Assembly: GCF_003226535.1 (NCBI RefSeq)
Contig: NZ_QKOB01000009.1
Coordinates: 1 to 64,000, forward strand
Source: Meiothermus sp. Pnk-1
GTDB lineage: Bacteria; Deinococcota; Deinococci; Deinococcales; Thermaceae
DNA length: 64,000 bases
Direction of reading: 5' to 3'
Every line of letters begins with the position of its first letter. Within the stretch, counting starts at the first letter, position 1. The position numbers were made by a program, and so were the translations under genes. The notes beneath the pieces are model-generated. The model was given only the letters and a program-made list of their open reading frames with translations. It was not told the DNA's origin and did not search any database. This document shows positions 15,079 to 23,306 of the stretch, piece after piece.

Positions 15079-16103
15079 CGTCCCCCTCCGCCCCACCACG
15101 TCAGCACGCTGGCGGCCCAGGTGAGCCCGGCCCCGAAGGTCACGAAGAGGATATGATCACCATCTTGGATCCTTCCGGCGTCGAGGGCCTCCTGCAAGGC
15201 GATGGGCATCGAGGCGGTGGAGGTGTTGCCATAGCGGTCCACGTTCACCACCACCCGCTCCCAGGGCAGCCCTAACCGCTCGCGGGCCGCGTCGATGATG
15301 CGCAGGTTGGCCTGGTGGGGGATGAAGACCTCGATATCCTCCGGGGTGAGGCCGGCTTTCTCGATGGCCTCGAGGGTAGCAGTGTTCATCACCCGCACCG
15401 CGAACTTGAAGACTTCCCGCCCGTTCATGTAGGTGTGCTTGGCCAAAGCAGTACCGTCGGGCAGGCGGGGAGCGATACAGGCCATGGAGAGCTCCTTGGC
15501 TCCGTCACCGTCTGCGCCGAGCACGAAGCTCTTGAAGCCGTACCCCGGCGGTACCCGACCTACCACGGCAGCCCCGGCTCCATCGCCGAATAGCACCGCG
15601 GTAGAGCGGTCGTTCCAGTCTAGAATCTTGGAAAGAGCCTCCGCCCCGATGGCCAGCACCTTACGGGCCAATCCGGAGTGCACCATGGCGTACGCCTGGG
15701 CTAGGGCGTACCCCCAGCCGGGGCAGCCCGCCAGCAGATCGTAAGCCCCGGCTTGCAGGCCGAAGCGGGCTTGTACCAAGGCTGCCGTTGCGGGGAAAAG
15801 GGCATCTGGGGTGTTGGTGGCGACGATCACCAGATCCACCTCTTGCAGGGCTTCCCGGCCATGCCGCTGAATGAGATCCTCCACCGCCCGGAAGGCCAGG
15901 GTCGAGGTGAATTCGTCATCGGTGGCAAGCCGGCGTTCCTTGATGCCCGTACGGCTCACGATCCATTCATCGGAGGTATCCATGATCGCCTCAAAGTCCT
16001 GGTTGGTCATGACTTTGGGGGGAGCGTAGGTGCCGAGGGCGAGGATGCCGATGCCCGAGCGGTTCTCGCTGAGAAAAGGCGTCTCTTGGGCGGATGCGTT
16101 CAT
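15075..16103 (-). CDS. fabH: FabH, beta-ketoacyl-ACP synthase III
   Basis: Initiates fatty-acid synthesis by condensing an acyl-CoA primer (branched or straight) with malonyl-ACP. The 342 residues contain the Cys-His-Asn triad: Cys127 in LLAGCPGWGYA, His in FIPHQANLRI and Asn in VDRYGNTSTAS. It follows rpmF by about 150 bp. TATACT (16114-16119) lies 10 nt before ATG 16103, so a separate promoter with a very short leader is possible in addition to read-through. plsX, which often sits between rpmF and fabH, is absent here. Confidence 0.96.
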   Translation of the reverse strand: MNASAQETPFLSENRSGIGILALGTYAPPKVMTNQDFEAIMDTSDEWIVSRTGIKERRLATDDEFTSTLAFRAVEDLIQRHGREALQEVDLVIVATNTPDALFPATAALVQARFGLQAGAYDLLAGCPGWGYALAQAYAMVHSGLARKVLAIGAEALSKILDWNDRSTAVLFGDGAGAAVVGRVPPGYGFKSFVLGADGDGAKELSMACIAPRLPDGTALAKHTYMNGREVFKFAVRVMNTATLEAIEKAGLTPEDIEVFIPHQANLRIIDAARERLGLPWERVVVNVDRYGNTSTASMPIALQEALDAGRIQDGDHILFVTFGAGLTWAASVLTWWGGGGR

Positions 16104-16252
16104 AGCTCTAAAAAGTATACCGGGCGGCCCTGCCAGCGCCGACCCGGTAAGCTTGAACCCGGTTTAGACTTTTCCCGCCTAGACCATAAAGACACCAGCA
16201 AAACCCCCATGAGGGGATTGCCGTTGGAGGCCTTGGCTGTTTTCCGATAAGT

Positions 16253-16435
16253 TTAGACCTCGAGCACCTTTCTCCCGTCGTAATACCCGCAGCTGCTGCA
16301 AACGGTGTGAGGGGGCTTGAGGGTTTTGCACTCGGGGCAGGCCACCAGGGTAGGGGGGGTGAGGGCGTGGTGGCTGCGGCGGCTATCGCGCCGGGCCTTT
16401 GAGGTTTTTTTCTTCGGTACAGGGTGCTTGGCCAT
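16253..16435 (-). CDS. rpmF: Ribosomal protein bL32
   Basis: Component of the 50S subunit; 60 residues, beginning MAKHPVPKKKTSKARRD as bL32 proteins do. A complete zinc ribbon is present (CPEC...CSSC), so this is the zinc-binding form. ATG at 16435 has a clear Shine-Dalgarno (GGAGG). It lies directly downstream of the yceD-type gene, a very conserved pairing in bacteria. Confidence 0.97.
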   Translation of the reverse strand: MAKHPVPKKKTSKARRDSRRSHHALTPPTLVACPECKTLKPPHTVCSSCGYYDGRKVLEV

Positions 16436-16522
16436 TGCAGTCCTCCAACTTTACGAGCCCTGGGGCAGCCAGGGCTGCTTCGGGCACACGGCTTGCTAGT
16501 ATAGCAGACTCGAGGGGTTTTG

Positions 16523-17062
16523 TCAGACCTCGTCGAGGAGCCGTCTCAAACCAGCCAGCTGGCCGCTTCCGTGGGCTGGCTCATGGCCGCAGTCCAGCAC
16601 GTTTCGGTTGGCACCACAAACCGGACATAGCCCCTTACAATCCTCCTTGCAGAGCACCGTAAAGGGCATCGCGGTGATGTAGGCTTCACAGAGGAAAGGG
16701 GAGAGGTCGAGGTCGGGATGCCCAAAGAGGTATATCTCCTCCTCGTCTTCCTCGATGAGCTCTACCTGATCCCGGCCCGGTTCGTAGCGAAGCATGTGTT
16801 GGAAGTAAGCTCGCACCGCAGCCGGGGTGGGCTCGAGACAGCGAGCGCACTCCATCACCACCTTCCCCGCGATCTCGCCCGACAGCCAGAACTCTCCATC
16901 CCCCAAGGCGGTGACCGAAGTTTTCCAGAGGGTGCGTCCGTCCAGCTCGAACCTCTCTTCTCCGGCGTGTATAGCCCCTTGCATTTCTCCCCTGCTCTCG
17001 GCGGTGCCCCCTTCGCGCAACAACCGGGACAGGTTGATGCTCTGTATCTCGAGAGGATCCAT
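16523..17062 (-). CDS. yceD: YceD/DUF177 protein, 23S rRNA accumulation factor
   Basis: DUF177 family protein of 179 residues, linked in E. coli and plants to 23S rRNA accumulation. The CxRC motif (CARCLEP) is in the middle and a CKxxCxGLCPxCG zinc-ribbon-like motif near the C-terminus. ATG at 17062 is chosen because a good promoter (TTGACC-18-TAGACT) ends 8 nt before it; a longer reading would start upstream of that promoter. It heads the yceD-rpmF-fab cluster. Confidence 0.88.
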   Translation of the reverse strand: MDPLEIQSINLSRLLREGGTAESRGEMQGAIHAGEERFELDGRTLWKTSVTALGDGEFWLSGEIAGKVVMECARCLEPTPAAVRAYFQHMLRYEPGRDQVELIEEDEEEIYLFGHPDLDLSPFLCEAYITAMPFTVLCKEDCKGLCPVCGANRNVLDCGHEPAHGSGQLAGLRRLLDEV

Positions 17063-17070
17063 AGCTTTCG

Positions 17071-17100
17071 AGTCTACTCCCTCGCCCTGCTTTGGGTCAA
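17071..17100 (-). promoter_or_regulatory. Promoter of the yceD-rpmF-fab cluster
   Basis: TTGACC (17095-17100), 18-bp spacer, TAGACT (17071-17076), then 8 nt to ATG 17062. Confidence 0.7.
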
Positions 17101-17159
17101 GAAATGTGTGTAGATATGCATAACTGAATAAAAAAGATCCAGACGGCAAAAACCGAGAT

Positions 17160-17165
17160 TATAGT
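17160..17165 (+). promoter_or_regulatory. Candidate leaderless -10 box of the arginase gene
   Basis: TATAGT followed by 6 nt and ATG 17172. The -35 is weak. It shares the 109-bp divergent region with the yceD promoter. Confidence 0.5.
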
Positions 17166-17171
17166 GGGGGC

Positions 17172-18068
17172 ATGGGTAAGCGGATTGGCGTGCTAGGGGT
17201 ACCGATGGACCTGGGGGCTGGGCGGCGTGGGGTGGATATGGGGCCCAGCGCGCTGCGGTATGGGCAGCTTCACGAGGCGCTAGAGGCTCTGGGCCATGCC
17301 GTGGACGATTACGGCGATATTGATGTGCCGGTGGTGGAGAGCATTCGCTCTGAGCACGGGCGGAATGGCCTGGCCTACCTCGAGACCATCCGTAAGGCCT
17401 GCCAAGACACCCTGGAGAAGCTCCTAGAGTTCCCTGCCGATGTCTTCCCCATCGTGCTGGGGGGAGACCACTCGATCGCCATGGGCTCGGTGAGCGGGGC
17501 CAGCCGCAGGGAGCGCATCGGAGTGATCTGGGTGGATGCTCACGCCGATTTCAACACCCCTGAGACCTCCCCCAGCGGGAACATCCACGGTATGCCCCTG
17601 GCCGCCTTGTGCGGCCTGGGCGACCCCCGCTTGGTCAACCTGGGTTGGGAAGGTCCCAAGGTGCGCCCGGAAGATGTGGTACTTATCGGCGTCCGCAGCC
17701 TGGATAAGGGCGAGGTGGCCCTGCTGCGCGAGCGCGGGGTGACGGTATACACCATGAAGGAAATCGATACCCTGGGCATCTCCGCCGTCGCGGGGGCCAC
17801 TTTGGAAAAGCTTAGGGGCATCTCCAGGATTCACCTCTCCCTGGATGCCGATGTTCTCGACCCCGAGGTAGCCCCTGGAGTGGGCACGCCGGTCAAGGGG
17901 GGGCTGACCTACCGCGAAGCGCACCTGCTGATGGAACTGTTGGCCGACGCGGGGGTCGTCACCAGCTTGGACTTGGTGGAGGTCAACCCCATCCTCGACC
18001 GGGAGAACCGCACCGCGCAGATGATGGTAGAGCTTGCGAGCAGCCTTCTGGGGAAGAAGATTTATTAG
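17172..18068 (+). CDS. rocF: Arginase
   Basis: Hydrolyses arginine to ornithine and urea with a binuclear Mn centre. The 298 residues show every ureohydrolase ligand block: GGDHS (His100), DAHADFN (Asp122, His124, Asp126) and SLDADVLDPEVAPG (two Asp), followed by VEVNPILD. The arginase-type N-terminus GVPMDLGAGRRGVDMGPSALR and DFNTPETSPSGNIHGMP distinguish it from agmatinase or formimidoylglutamase. Transcription starts at or next to the ATG. No other arginine genes adjoin it. Confidence 0.95.
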   Translation: MGKRIGVLGVPMDLGAGRRGVDMGPSALRYGQLHEALEALGHAVDDYGDIDVPVVESIRSEHGRNGLAYLETIRKACQDTLEKLLEFPADVFPIVLGGDHSIAMGSVSGASRRERIGVIWVDAHADFNTPETSPSGNIHGMPLAALCGLGDPRLVNLGWEGPKVRPEDVVLIGVRSLDKGEVALLRERGVTVYTMKEIDTLGISAVAGATLEKLRGISRIHLSLDADVLDPEVAPGVGTPVKGGLTYREAHLLMELLADAGVVTSLDLVEVNPILDRENRTAQMMVELASSLLGKKIY

Positions 18069-18172
18069 CGGTTTGACCGTAGCCGACCAGGCCGAGGGCC
18101 AGGAAGGCTAAGCAGGGGAGGGTTGGGGTTGCGTACGCAAAACGCACGAGAGACCGGCGCGAGCGTTTCCGG

Positions 18173-18178
18173 TAGAAT
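18173..18178 (+). promoter_or_regulatory. Candidate leaderless -10 box of hisA
   Basis: TAGAAT followed by 6 nt and the GTG at 18185. Short 7-mer-like sequence (GCGTACGCAAAACGC, about 18131-18145) lies just upstream. Confidence 0.5.
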
Positions 18179-18184
18179 CCCGTT

Positions 18185-18886
18185 GTGTTGGTGATCCCTG
18201 CCGTGGACATCCAAGGGGGCCGCGCGGTGCGGCTTTTGGGGGGCGACCCCGAGCAACAGACCGTTTACTTTGAAGACCCGCTCGAGGCCGCATTGCACTG
18301 GCAAGGCCAGGGGGCGCAGTTCTTGCACTTGGTGGACCTGGACGCGGCCACCGGGAGAGGGGAGAACCGGGCTGTCTTGCGGCGGATTGCCCAACACCTC
18401 TCCGTTCCCTTTGAGGTGGGGGGAGGGGTGCGGAGCTTGGAAGCTGCCCGTGAACTGCTTGCTTTGGGGGCCGCGCGGGTGGTGGTAGGTACGCTAGCCG
18501 TGAAAGCCCCTGCGCTGCTCGAGGCCATGCTGGCCGAGTTCGGCCCCGAGCGGGTAGCGGTGAGCTTGGATGCCAAGGGCTTGGAGGTAGTCGTCGCAGG
18601 ATGGGCTGAGGGCACTGCCCAGGACGTGCGGGATCTAGCCAAAACCATGTACCAGATGGGGGTGAAGACCCTCATCTATACCGACGTCCGCCGCGACGGC
18701 ACGCTGGCGGGGCTCGACCTGGAAATGGTAAAGAGCGTCCGGGCGGCCTGGCCCGGCTTCCTAATCGCGGGCGGGGGAATCGCCAGCGACGCTGACCTCG
18801 AGGACCTACACAAGCTGGGGGTGGAGGGTGCCATCACCGGCAAGGCCGTGTACGAGGGGCGGATTGATTTGCGGCGATGGGTGTAA
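18185..18886 (+). CDS. hisA: HisA, ProFAR isomerase
   Basis: Fourth step of histidine biosynthesis: isomerises N'-[(5'-phosphoribosyl)formimino]-5-aminoimidazole-4-carboxamide ribotide. The 233-residue (beta-alpha)8 barrel carries the catalytic Asp8 (VIPAVDIQGG) and the second Asp in IYTDVRRDGT, with phosphate-binding loops FEVGGGVR and LIAGGGIAS. GTG start at 18185 matches both the family N-terminus and the leaderless -10. It stands apart from other his genes. Confidence 0.95.
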   Translation: MLVIPAVDIQGGRAVRLLGGDPEQQTVYFEDPLEAALHWQGQGAQFLHLVDLDAATGRGENRAVLRRIAQHLSVPFEVGGGVRSLEAARELLALGAARVVVGTLAVKAPALLEAMLAEFGPERVAVSLDAKGLEVVVAGWAEGTAQDVRDLAKTMYQMGVKTLIYTDVRRDGTLAGLDLEMVKSVRAAWPGFLIAGGGIASDADLEDLHKLGVEGAITGKAVYEGRIDLRRWV

Positions 18887-18920
18887 AGGAGTATAGGACG
18901 TGCGGCTATTCTAAAACGTT

Positions 18921-18926
18921 TAGACT
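18921..18926 (+). promoter_or_regulatory. Candidate leaderless -10 box of the LapA-like gene
   Basis: TAGACT followed by AAGGCC (6 nt) and ATG 18933. AAGG could also serve as a weak Shine-Dalgarno site. Confidence 0.45.
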
Positions 18927-18932
18927 AAGGCC

Positions 18933-19250
18933 ATGAAGATCCTCAACTGGCTGACGGTGCTGCTCACCCTGGGGGTGATCGGGACGAGCTATGGCCTATA
19001 TCGCCTCGAGCCAACCCTGGTGATAGGGACTCCCTGGGGGAGTCTGCACGTGGCCTACCTGCTGGCCGGGGGTTTCGCCGCCGGGGGGTTGGTGATGGGG
19101 TTTTTTCTGCTGGCCAACTGGTGGGGTTTTCAGCGCGTTTTGCGCCGCCGGGGAGCGGAATTGCGTAAGTTGAGGGGCGAGCTCGAGGCCTTGCGCCAGG
19201 CCCACCCCGAGGAAGTAGTGCGGATCCCGGATCGTCCCGAAGCGCCGTGA
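18933..19250 (+). CDS. LapA-domain-like small membrane protein
   Basis: A 105-residue protein with a hydrophobic helix at about 4-22, a second at about 43-65 (YLLAGGFAAGGLVMGFFLLANWW) and then a basic, coiled-coil-like tail (RRRGAELRKLRGELEALRQ). This layout matches LapA/DUF1049 proteins of the cytoplasmic membrane, which in E. coli work with LapB to control lipopolysaccharide synthesis; the role in Thermaceae is unclear. recJ follows about 100 bp downstream on the same strand. Confidence 0.7.
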   Translation: MKILNWLTVLLTLGVIGTSYGLYRLEPTLVIGTPWGSLHVAYLLAGGFAAGGLVMGFFLLANWWGFQRVLRRRGAELRKLRGELEALRQAHPEEVVRIPDRPEAP

Positions 19251-19352
19251 AAGGCCATACGCCCTGCGCCGCAGGCCGTACCTCCAAAGACTGCTCGTCG
19301 CCGACCGCGTAGTGTGTCGCTATCCCTGCCGTACGACCCCCTGGAGTGTTGG

Positions 19353-21494
19353 ATGATCTGGAAGTTCCGTCCCTGGCCTGCTCGAGCCGAGCTCGAGCCC
19401 CTGATGTTCACCTTGGGAATTCCCCCCTTGGCGGCGGCCGTGCTCTATAACCGGGGCTTTCGCGATCCTAAGCTGCTTGACCCCCCCCTGGAGTTGCTGC
19501 CGATTAGGGGCTTGGAGGAAGCCGCTGGGCGGGTGATTCAGGCCCTTGAGAGGGGGGAACGCATTCGCATCCACGGCGACTACGATGCCGACGGCCTGAC
19601 CGGGACCGCGATCCTGCTGGGCGGGCTGGCGCGGCTGGGGGCTAGGGTGCACGCCTTCGTACCTCACCGGCTCCACGAGGGCTACGGGGTGCTGATGGAC
19701 CGGATCCCCGAGCACCTCGAGGCCTGTGAGCTCTTCATCACCGTGGACTGCGGCATCTCTAACCACGCCGAGCTCAGGAGTTTGGTGGAAAACGGGATCA
19801 GCGTGCTCGTCACCGACCACCACTCGCCGGGCGAGGTCCTGCCCCCCGGCCTCATCGTCCATCCGGCCCTGACCCCCGAGCTCCACGGGCTTCCCCACCC
19901 GACGGGGGCGGGGGTGGCCTATTTGCTCTTGTGGAAAGTCAGGGAGTTGTTGGGGCTGGCGGCCCCGGTGGAATTCGCCGATCTAGCGGCCATCGGAACC
20001 ATTGCGGACGTGGCTCCGCTGTTGGGTTTCAACCGGGCGTTGGTTAAAGAGGGGTTGCGTCAGCTGCGCCAATCGGCTCACCTGGGTTTACGTGAGTTGG
20101 CTGGCCAGCACTGCAAGGACTACACCGCGGTGGAGGTGGCTTTCCGCATCGCCCCTCGAATCAACGCCGCTTCGCGGCTGGGAGAGGCTGAACTCGCCCT
20201 CGAGCTGCTCACTACCGATAATCCCTGGGCCGCTCGACGGTTGGCGGAGGACCTGAATATCCTCAACGCCCGCCGCCAGAGGATCGAGGAGGAGATGCTC
20301 AACCGGGTGTTGCCCACCCTTGACCACGCCGCCCCGGCCTACGTAGTGCACGATCCAGAGGGAAATGCAGGGGTGATGGGAATTGTGGCCAGCCGGATCT
20401 TGGAGCGGTTTTACAAGCCGGTCTTCATCATCGCCGAGGGAAAGGGCAGCGTGCGCTCGACGCCCGGCATCAGCGCGGTGGGGGCATTGCGGGCCAGCGC
20501 TGGCTTCCTCAAGCGCTTTGGTGGGCACGCGCAGGCTGCGGGGTTTGCCATCGCCGAGGAGAACATCCCCCTCTTTCGGGAAGCCGTCTACCGCTACGTG
20601 GCCCAGCATCCGGCCCCGATCCCCGAGGTTCACCTGGACGGCAGCCTCAGCGGAGAGGACTTCGCCGAGCTGTACGAGGCTTTGCAGTTCCTCGAGCCTT
20701 TGGGTCAAGAAAATCCCGAGCCCCTTTTCTACCTCAGGGGCAAGCCGGAGAGGGTGGCCACGATGGGCGAGGGCCGTCACCTGCGGTTTTACCTGGATGG
20801 GATCAAGGTGGTGCGCTGGAAAGACTCGGGCGAGAATCTGCCGCAGGCCGAAGTCGAGCTAGCGGCCAGCCTGACCGTTAACGAATGGCGGGGAGAACGG
20901 GCGCTCGAGCTGCGGGCCCTCGCCTACCGCGCTCCACAGCCAGACGAGGCCCCCCCCGACGACGCGGGCTGGGCCAAGCCGGTCGCCTTTCGGAGCGTTT
21001 TGCAGGAGGTTGTAGCGGCGAAGTTACCCGTGTATGTGGCCCCCGAGGGAGCAGCCTGGTTCGCCGCTCGAGGGGTTCCAGTGGTCTGCCCAGAGGAAGC
21101 CGAAGTGTGGTTCGGCCTCCCGGAGTCGGCGGTTTCCCCCCCCAGCGTCGTACGGGTTGCCCTTTCCGAGAAAGCGCTGAACGGGCTCGTTCCCCAGGTA
21201 GGTAAACCCCATTTCCGCAAGGTTGTCGCAGCCTGGGAACGGGGTTTGGCCCCGGGCGAACCCTGGGCCACGGTCTTCCACGAGCTGGGCCTTAGGGATC
21301 CGGCTTTGGCGGAGGGCGCCAACCTTTACGCCTCCGCTACCTATCGCTGGCTCAGCTTGCGGGCGGCGTTGGGGCGGCGACTGGCGACGGCTTACCGAAT
21401 CCGCTCGGTGGAGATGTTGTCCGAGGCCATTGAGCGTTGGTGGGAGCTTGCAGTCAACTTGAAGGAGGGCAGGCGTGTACCGGCGCTTCCGTGA
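19353..21494 (+). CDS. recJ: RecJ, single-strand-specific 5'-3' exonuclease
   Basis: Degrades single-stranded DNA 5' to 3' in recombination, mismatch and base-excision repair. At 713 residues it is slightly longer than the T. thermophilus enzyme. DHH motifs are intact: HGDYDADGLTG, TVDCGISNHAE and VTDHHSPG, then the DHHA1 region with MGIVASRILE, GSVRSTP and RFGGHAQAAGFA, and an OB-fold/C-terminal domain. ATG at 19353 has a Shine-Dalgarno GGAG six nt upstream and matches the family start; an earlier in-frame start at 19314 is less likely. The next gene begins inside its 3' end. Confidence 0.95.
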   Translation: MIWKFRPWPARAELEPLMFTLGIPPLAAAVLYNRGFRDPKLLDPPLELLPIRGLEEAAGRVIQALERGERIRIHGDYDADGLTGTAILLGGLARLGARVHAFVPHRLHEGYGVLMDRIPEHLEACELFITVDCGISNHAELRSLVENGISVLVTDHHSPGEVLPPGLIVHPALTPELHGLPHPTGAGVAYLLLWKVRELLGLAAPVEFADLAAIGTIADVAPLLGFNRALVKEGLRQLRQSAHLGLRELAGQHCKDYTAVEVAFRIAPRINAASRLGEAELALELLTTDNPWAARRLAEDLNILNARRQRIEEEMLNRVLPTLDHAAPAYVVHDPEGNAGVMGIVASRILERFYKPVFIIAEGKGSVRSTPGISAVGALRASAGFLKRFGGHAQAAGFAIAEENIPLFREAVYRYVAQHPAPIPEVHLDGSLSGEDFAELYEALQFLEPLGQENPEPLFYLRGKPERVATMGEGRHLRFYLDGIKVVRWKDSGENLPQAEVELAASLTVNEWRGERALELRALAYRAPQPDEAPPDDAGWAKPVAFRSVLQEVVAAKLPVYVAPEGAAWFAARGVPVVCPEEAEVWFGLPESAVSPPSVVRVALSEKALNGLVPQVGKPHFRKVVAAWERGLAPGEPWATVFHELGLRDPALAEGANLYASATYRWLSLRAALGRRLATAYRIRSVEMLSEAIERWWELAVNLKEGRRVPALP

Positions 21495-22044
21495 GGCCCA
21501 CGAGGTCCGTATCCACACCATCCACTACCGGCTATACGGGATGATGTACCTGATTCCCGGCGGGGGCACCGCAGACCTTCTCAACGCCGAGGGGAAAGAC
21601 TACCTTCCCACCACTGGGGTCTTGCTCTATGAAGCCGGTTACCAACACCCTCCCGACCCCAAAGACCTCAAGGCCAGCGCCGACTTCGTGGCGGTGCAGA
21701 AGGGCCATATCCGCTGGCTTGTGGGAGGGCGCCCCGCCACCTTGCGCACTTCGCGGGCCATGGTCGAGCGGCGGCGGCTGGCCCTGCTCTACGCCGGCTA
21801 TTTCCTTGCGGGGGAGCTCGAGCTTCCCAAAGGGGTCCGGCTCTCGGACTTTCTCTCCACCACTAAGCCCTTTCAGACCCTGTACGACGTAGGGCTCTAC
21901 CTCCTGCAACCCCGGCGCCCGGTGATTGAGCTCGAGCCTTACGAACGCTTTGAGTTCGTGACGGTAAACCTGGCCCAGGTCGAGGGGGTGCTCGAGGCTC
22001 CGGCGGGCTCGCCTGAGGATACCCGGTTGACGCTCTTCGGGTGA
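21475..22044 (+). CDS. Conserved hypothetical protein overlapping recJ
   Basis: A 189-residue soluble protein with no signal peptide or membrane helix and no motif I recognise. It is rich in aromatic and charged residues (REAHEVRIHTIHYRLYGMMYLIPGG) and seems to be a mixed alpha/beta fold. Start is GTG 21475 with a strong Shine-Dalgarno (AAGGAGGG) located inside recJ; the coding regions overlap by 20 bp. This tight overlap with recJ suggests co-translation and perhaps a role in DNA repair, which is inference only. Confidence 0.75.
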   Translation: MYRRFREAHEVRIHTIHYRLYGMMYLIPGGGTADLLNAEGKDYLPTTGVLLYEAGYQHPPDPKDLKASADFVAVQKGHIRWLVGGRPATLRTSRAMVERRRLALLYAGYFLAGELELPKGVRLSDFLSTTKPFQTLYDVGLYLLQPRRPVIELEPYERFEFVTVNLAQVEGVLEAPAGSPEDTRLTLFG

Positions 22045-22056
22045 GGAAAGAGCGCC

Positions 22057-22560
22057 TCAGCGGTTAGGGTCGCCGTAGGGGAAGATGGGGTCGCAGTGGG
22101 GGTCGCTGCTGGGGGTGATGGCGTTGTCGGCCCTTACGAAGGCGCTGCCCTCGGTTCCGTTGAACCCGCGCACCCACAGCCGGTGAGCGACCGGAGTCAC
22201 CACGATGGTCTGGGCTTCCACCCCGAGGCGCTGGATCTGCCCGTCGCCGTCGGTATCGGCGGCGATGTAGGAGACGATGTTGTTGTTGCCCAGATCGAAA
22301 AACTGCACGTCGCCTAAGTATTTGGCCTCGGGGTCATCGGTGGGAGTCTTCAGGTTGGGGTCATCCTTGGTGACGTAGACCTCGAGCCGGGTCAAAAGCC
22401 CGCTCTTGTTGAAGCGGAAGTCAATCAGGGTATCGCGGTTGGTGCAGAATGTCGCTTGGCTTTGAAGGTTGCTGATGACCGGAGGAACCAGCTTGACCTC
22501 AACCACCCCACAGCTCGCCAGCAGCGCGCCCACAATGGGAAGCAAGAAGGCTTTTTTCAT
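22057..22560 (-). CDS. Small lipoprotein, function unknown
   Basis: A 167-residue secreted lipoprotein: basic N-terminus MKK, hydrophobic h-region and a lipobox LLASC with the lipidated Cys near residue 17. The mature part has many Asp/Asn residues, including DTDGDG, which looks like a calcium-binding loop. No catalytic motif is visible. TAGCCT lies 7 nt before ATG 22560, so a leaderless mRNA is possible. It converges with the recJ-linked hypothetical gene with a 12-bp gap. Confidence 0.75.
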   Translation of the reverse strand: MKKAFLLPIVGALLASCGVVEVKLVPPVISNLQSQATFCTNRDTLIDFRFNKSGLLTRLEVYVTKDDPNLKTPTDDPEAKYLGDVQFFDLGNNNIVSYIAADTDGDGQIQRLGVEAQTIVVTPVAHRLWVRGFNGTEGSAFVRADNAITPSSDPHCDPIFPYGDPNR

Positions 22561-22611
22561 GCTTCTCAGGCTATGCCTCGAGCGTGAGACGGCCTTAGGC
22601 GGGGTGTTAAG

Positions 22612-23262
22612 TCAGGGTGCGGCTTCTCTCACCCCGCTTTTTCGCAAGTCCAGCACCTCTTTGCGCAGGTTCTGCCGGGCTCTGGCCTCGAAGCGTTGGC
22701 GGAAGGGGGCGGTGTGGTAGATGTAGGGGCGCTCGAGGAAACCCATCAAAATCCGCGCTCGCCCCTCTTGGTAGCGTTCCTCGGGCATCCAGGCGTACTC
22801 GAGGCGGATGGCCCGGGCGTAAGCGGCGTAGGCCCCGGGCGGGAAACCCAGGACCGCTAGATCCGCGTCGAGCAGCCAGGCGGCGGCCTCGTCGGGGGCC
22901 TGGTGGGTCTGGGTCGCCAGGATTAGCCCTCCCACCCGCTCGCCCAGCGCTTCCTCGAGCCCCAGAGCGTTCAGCTGGGTTTGGGCTAGCTCGGCGCTGC
23001 GCTTCTCGTTGTCGGTGCGGGCGGGGTCATATACGGCATCGTGAAACCACCCCGCCAACTCGACGGCGGAGCGCTCCGGGATGGCGTATCCCTCTAGCAG
23101 AGAAAACAGCACCTCGAGATGGGACAGGTTGTGGTAGGCCCGGTGGATTTCGCTGTAGCGTCGGCAGAGGTCTTCGAACACCCCCCCGGCGGTGCCCTTC
23201 GCGAGGCCAAGGGCGTCCATCAGCCGGCGCCACCGCCAGGCCAGCTTGTTACGGATGCGCAC
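22612..23262 (-). CDS. HD-superfamily metal-dependent hydrolase
   Basis: A 216-residue predicted metal-dependent HD protein of the COG4339 type. The motif order is YHNLSHLEVLFSLLEGY (first His ligands), WFHDAVYDP (HD pair) and LLDADLAVLG (distal Asp). Substrate is not known. Start is GTG 23262 with an excellent Shine-Dalgarno (AAAGGAGG, 7 nt upstream); the frame stays open further upstream only as shadow coding within valS. It follows valS by 44 bp and is probably the third gene of the T-box-controlled operon. Confidence 0.8.
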   Translation of the reverse strand: MRIRNKLAWRWRRLMDALGLAKGTAGGVFEDLCRRYSEIHRAYHNLSHLEVLFSLLEGYAIPERSAVELAGWFHDAVYDPARTDNEKRSAELAQTQLNALGLEEALGERVGGLILATQTHQAPDEAAAWLLDADLAVLGFPPGAYAAYARAIRLEYAWMPEERYQEGRARILMGFLERPYIYHTAPFRQRFEARARQNLRKEVLDLRKSGVREAAP

Positions 23263-23306
23263 AGCCGGGCCTCCTTTGCCCCGAGTGCGGCTAGCCTGAA
23301 CCCCGC

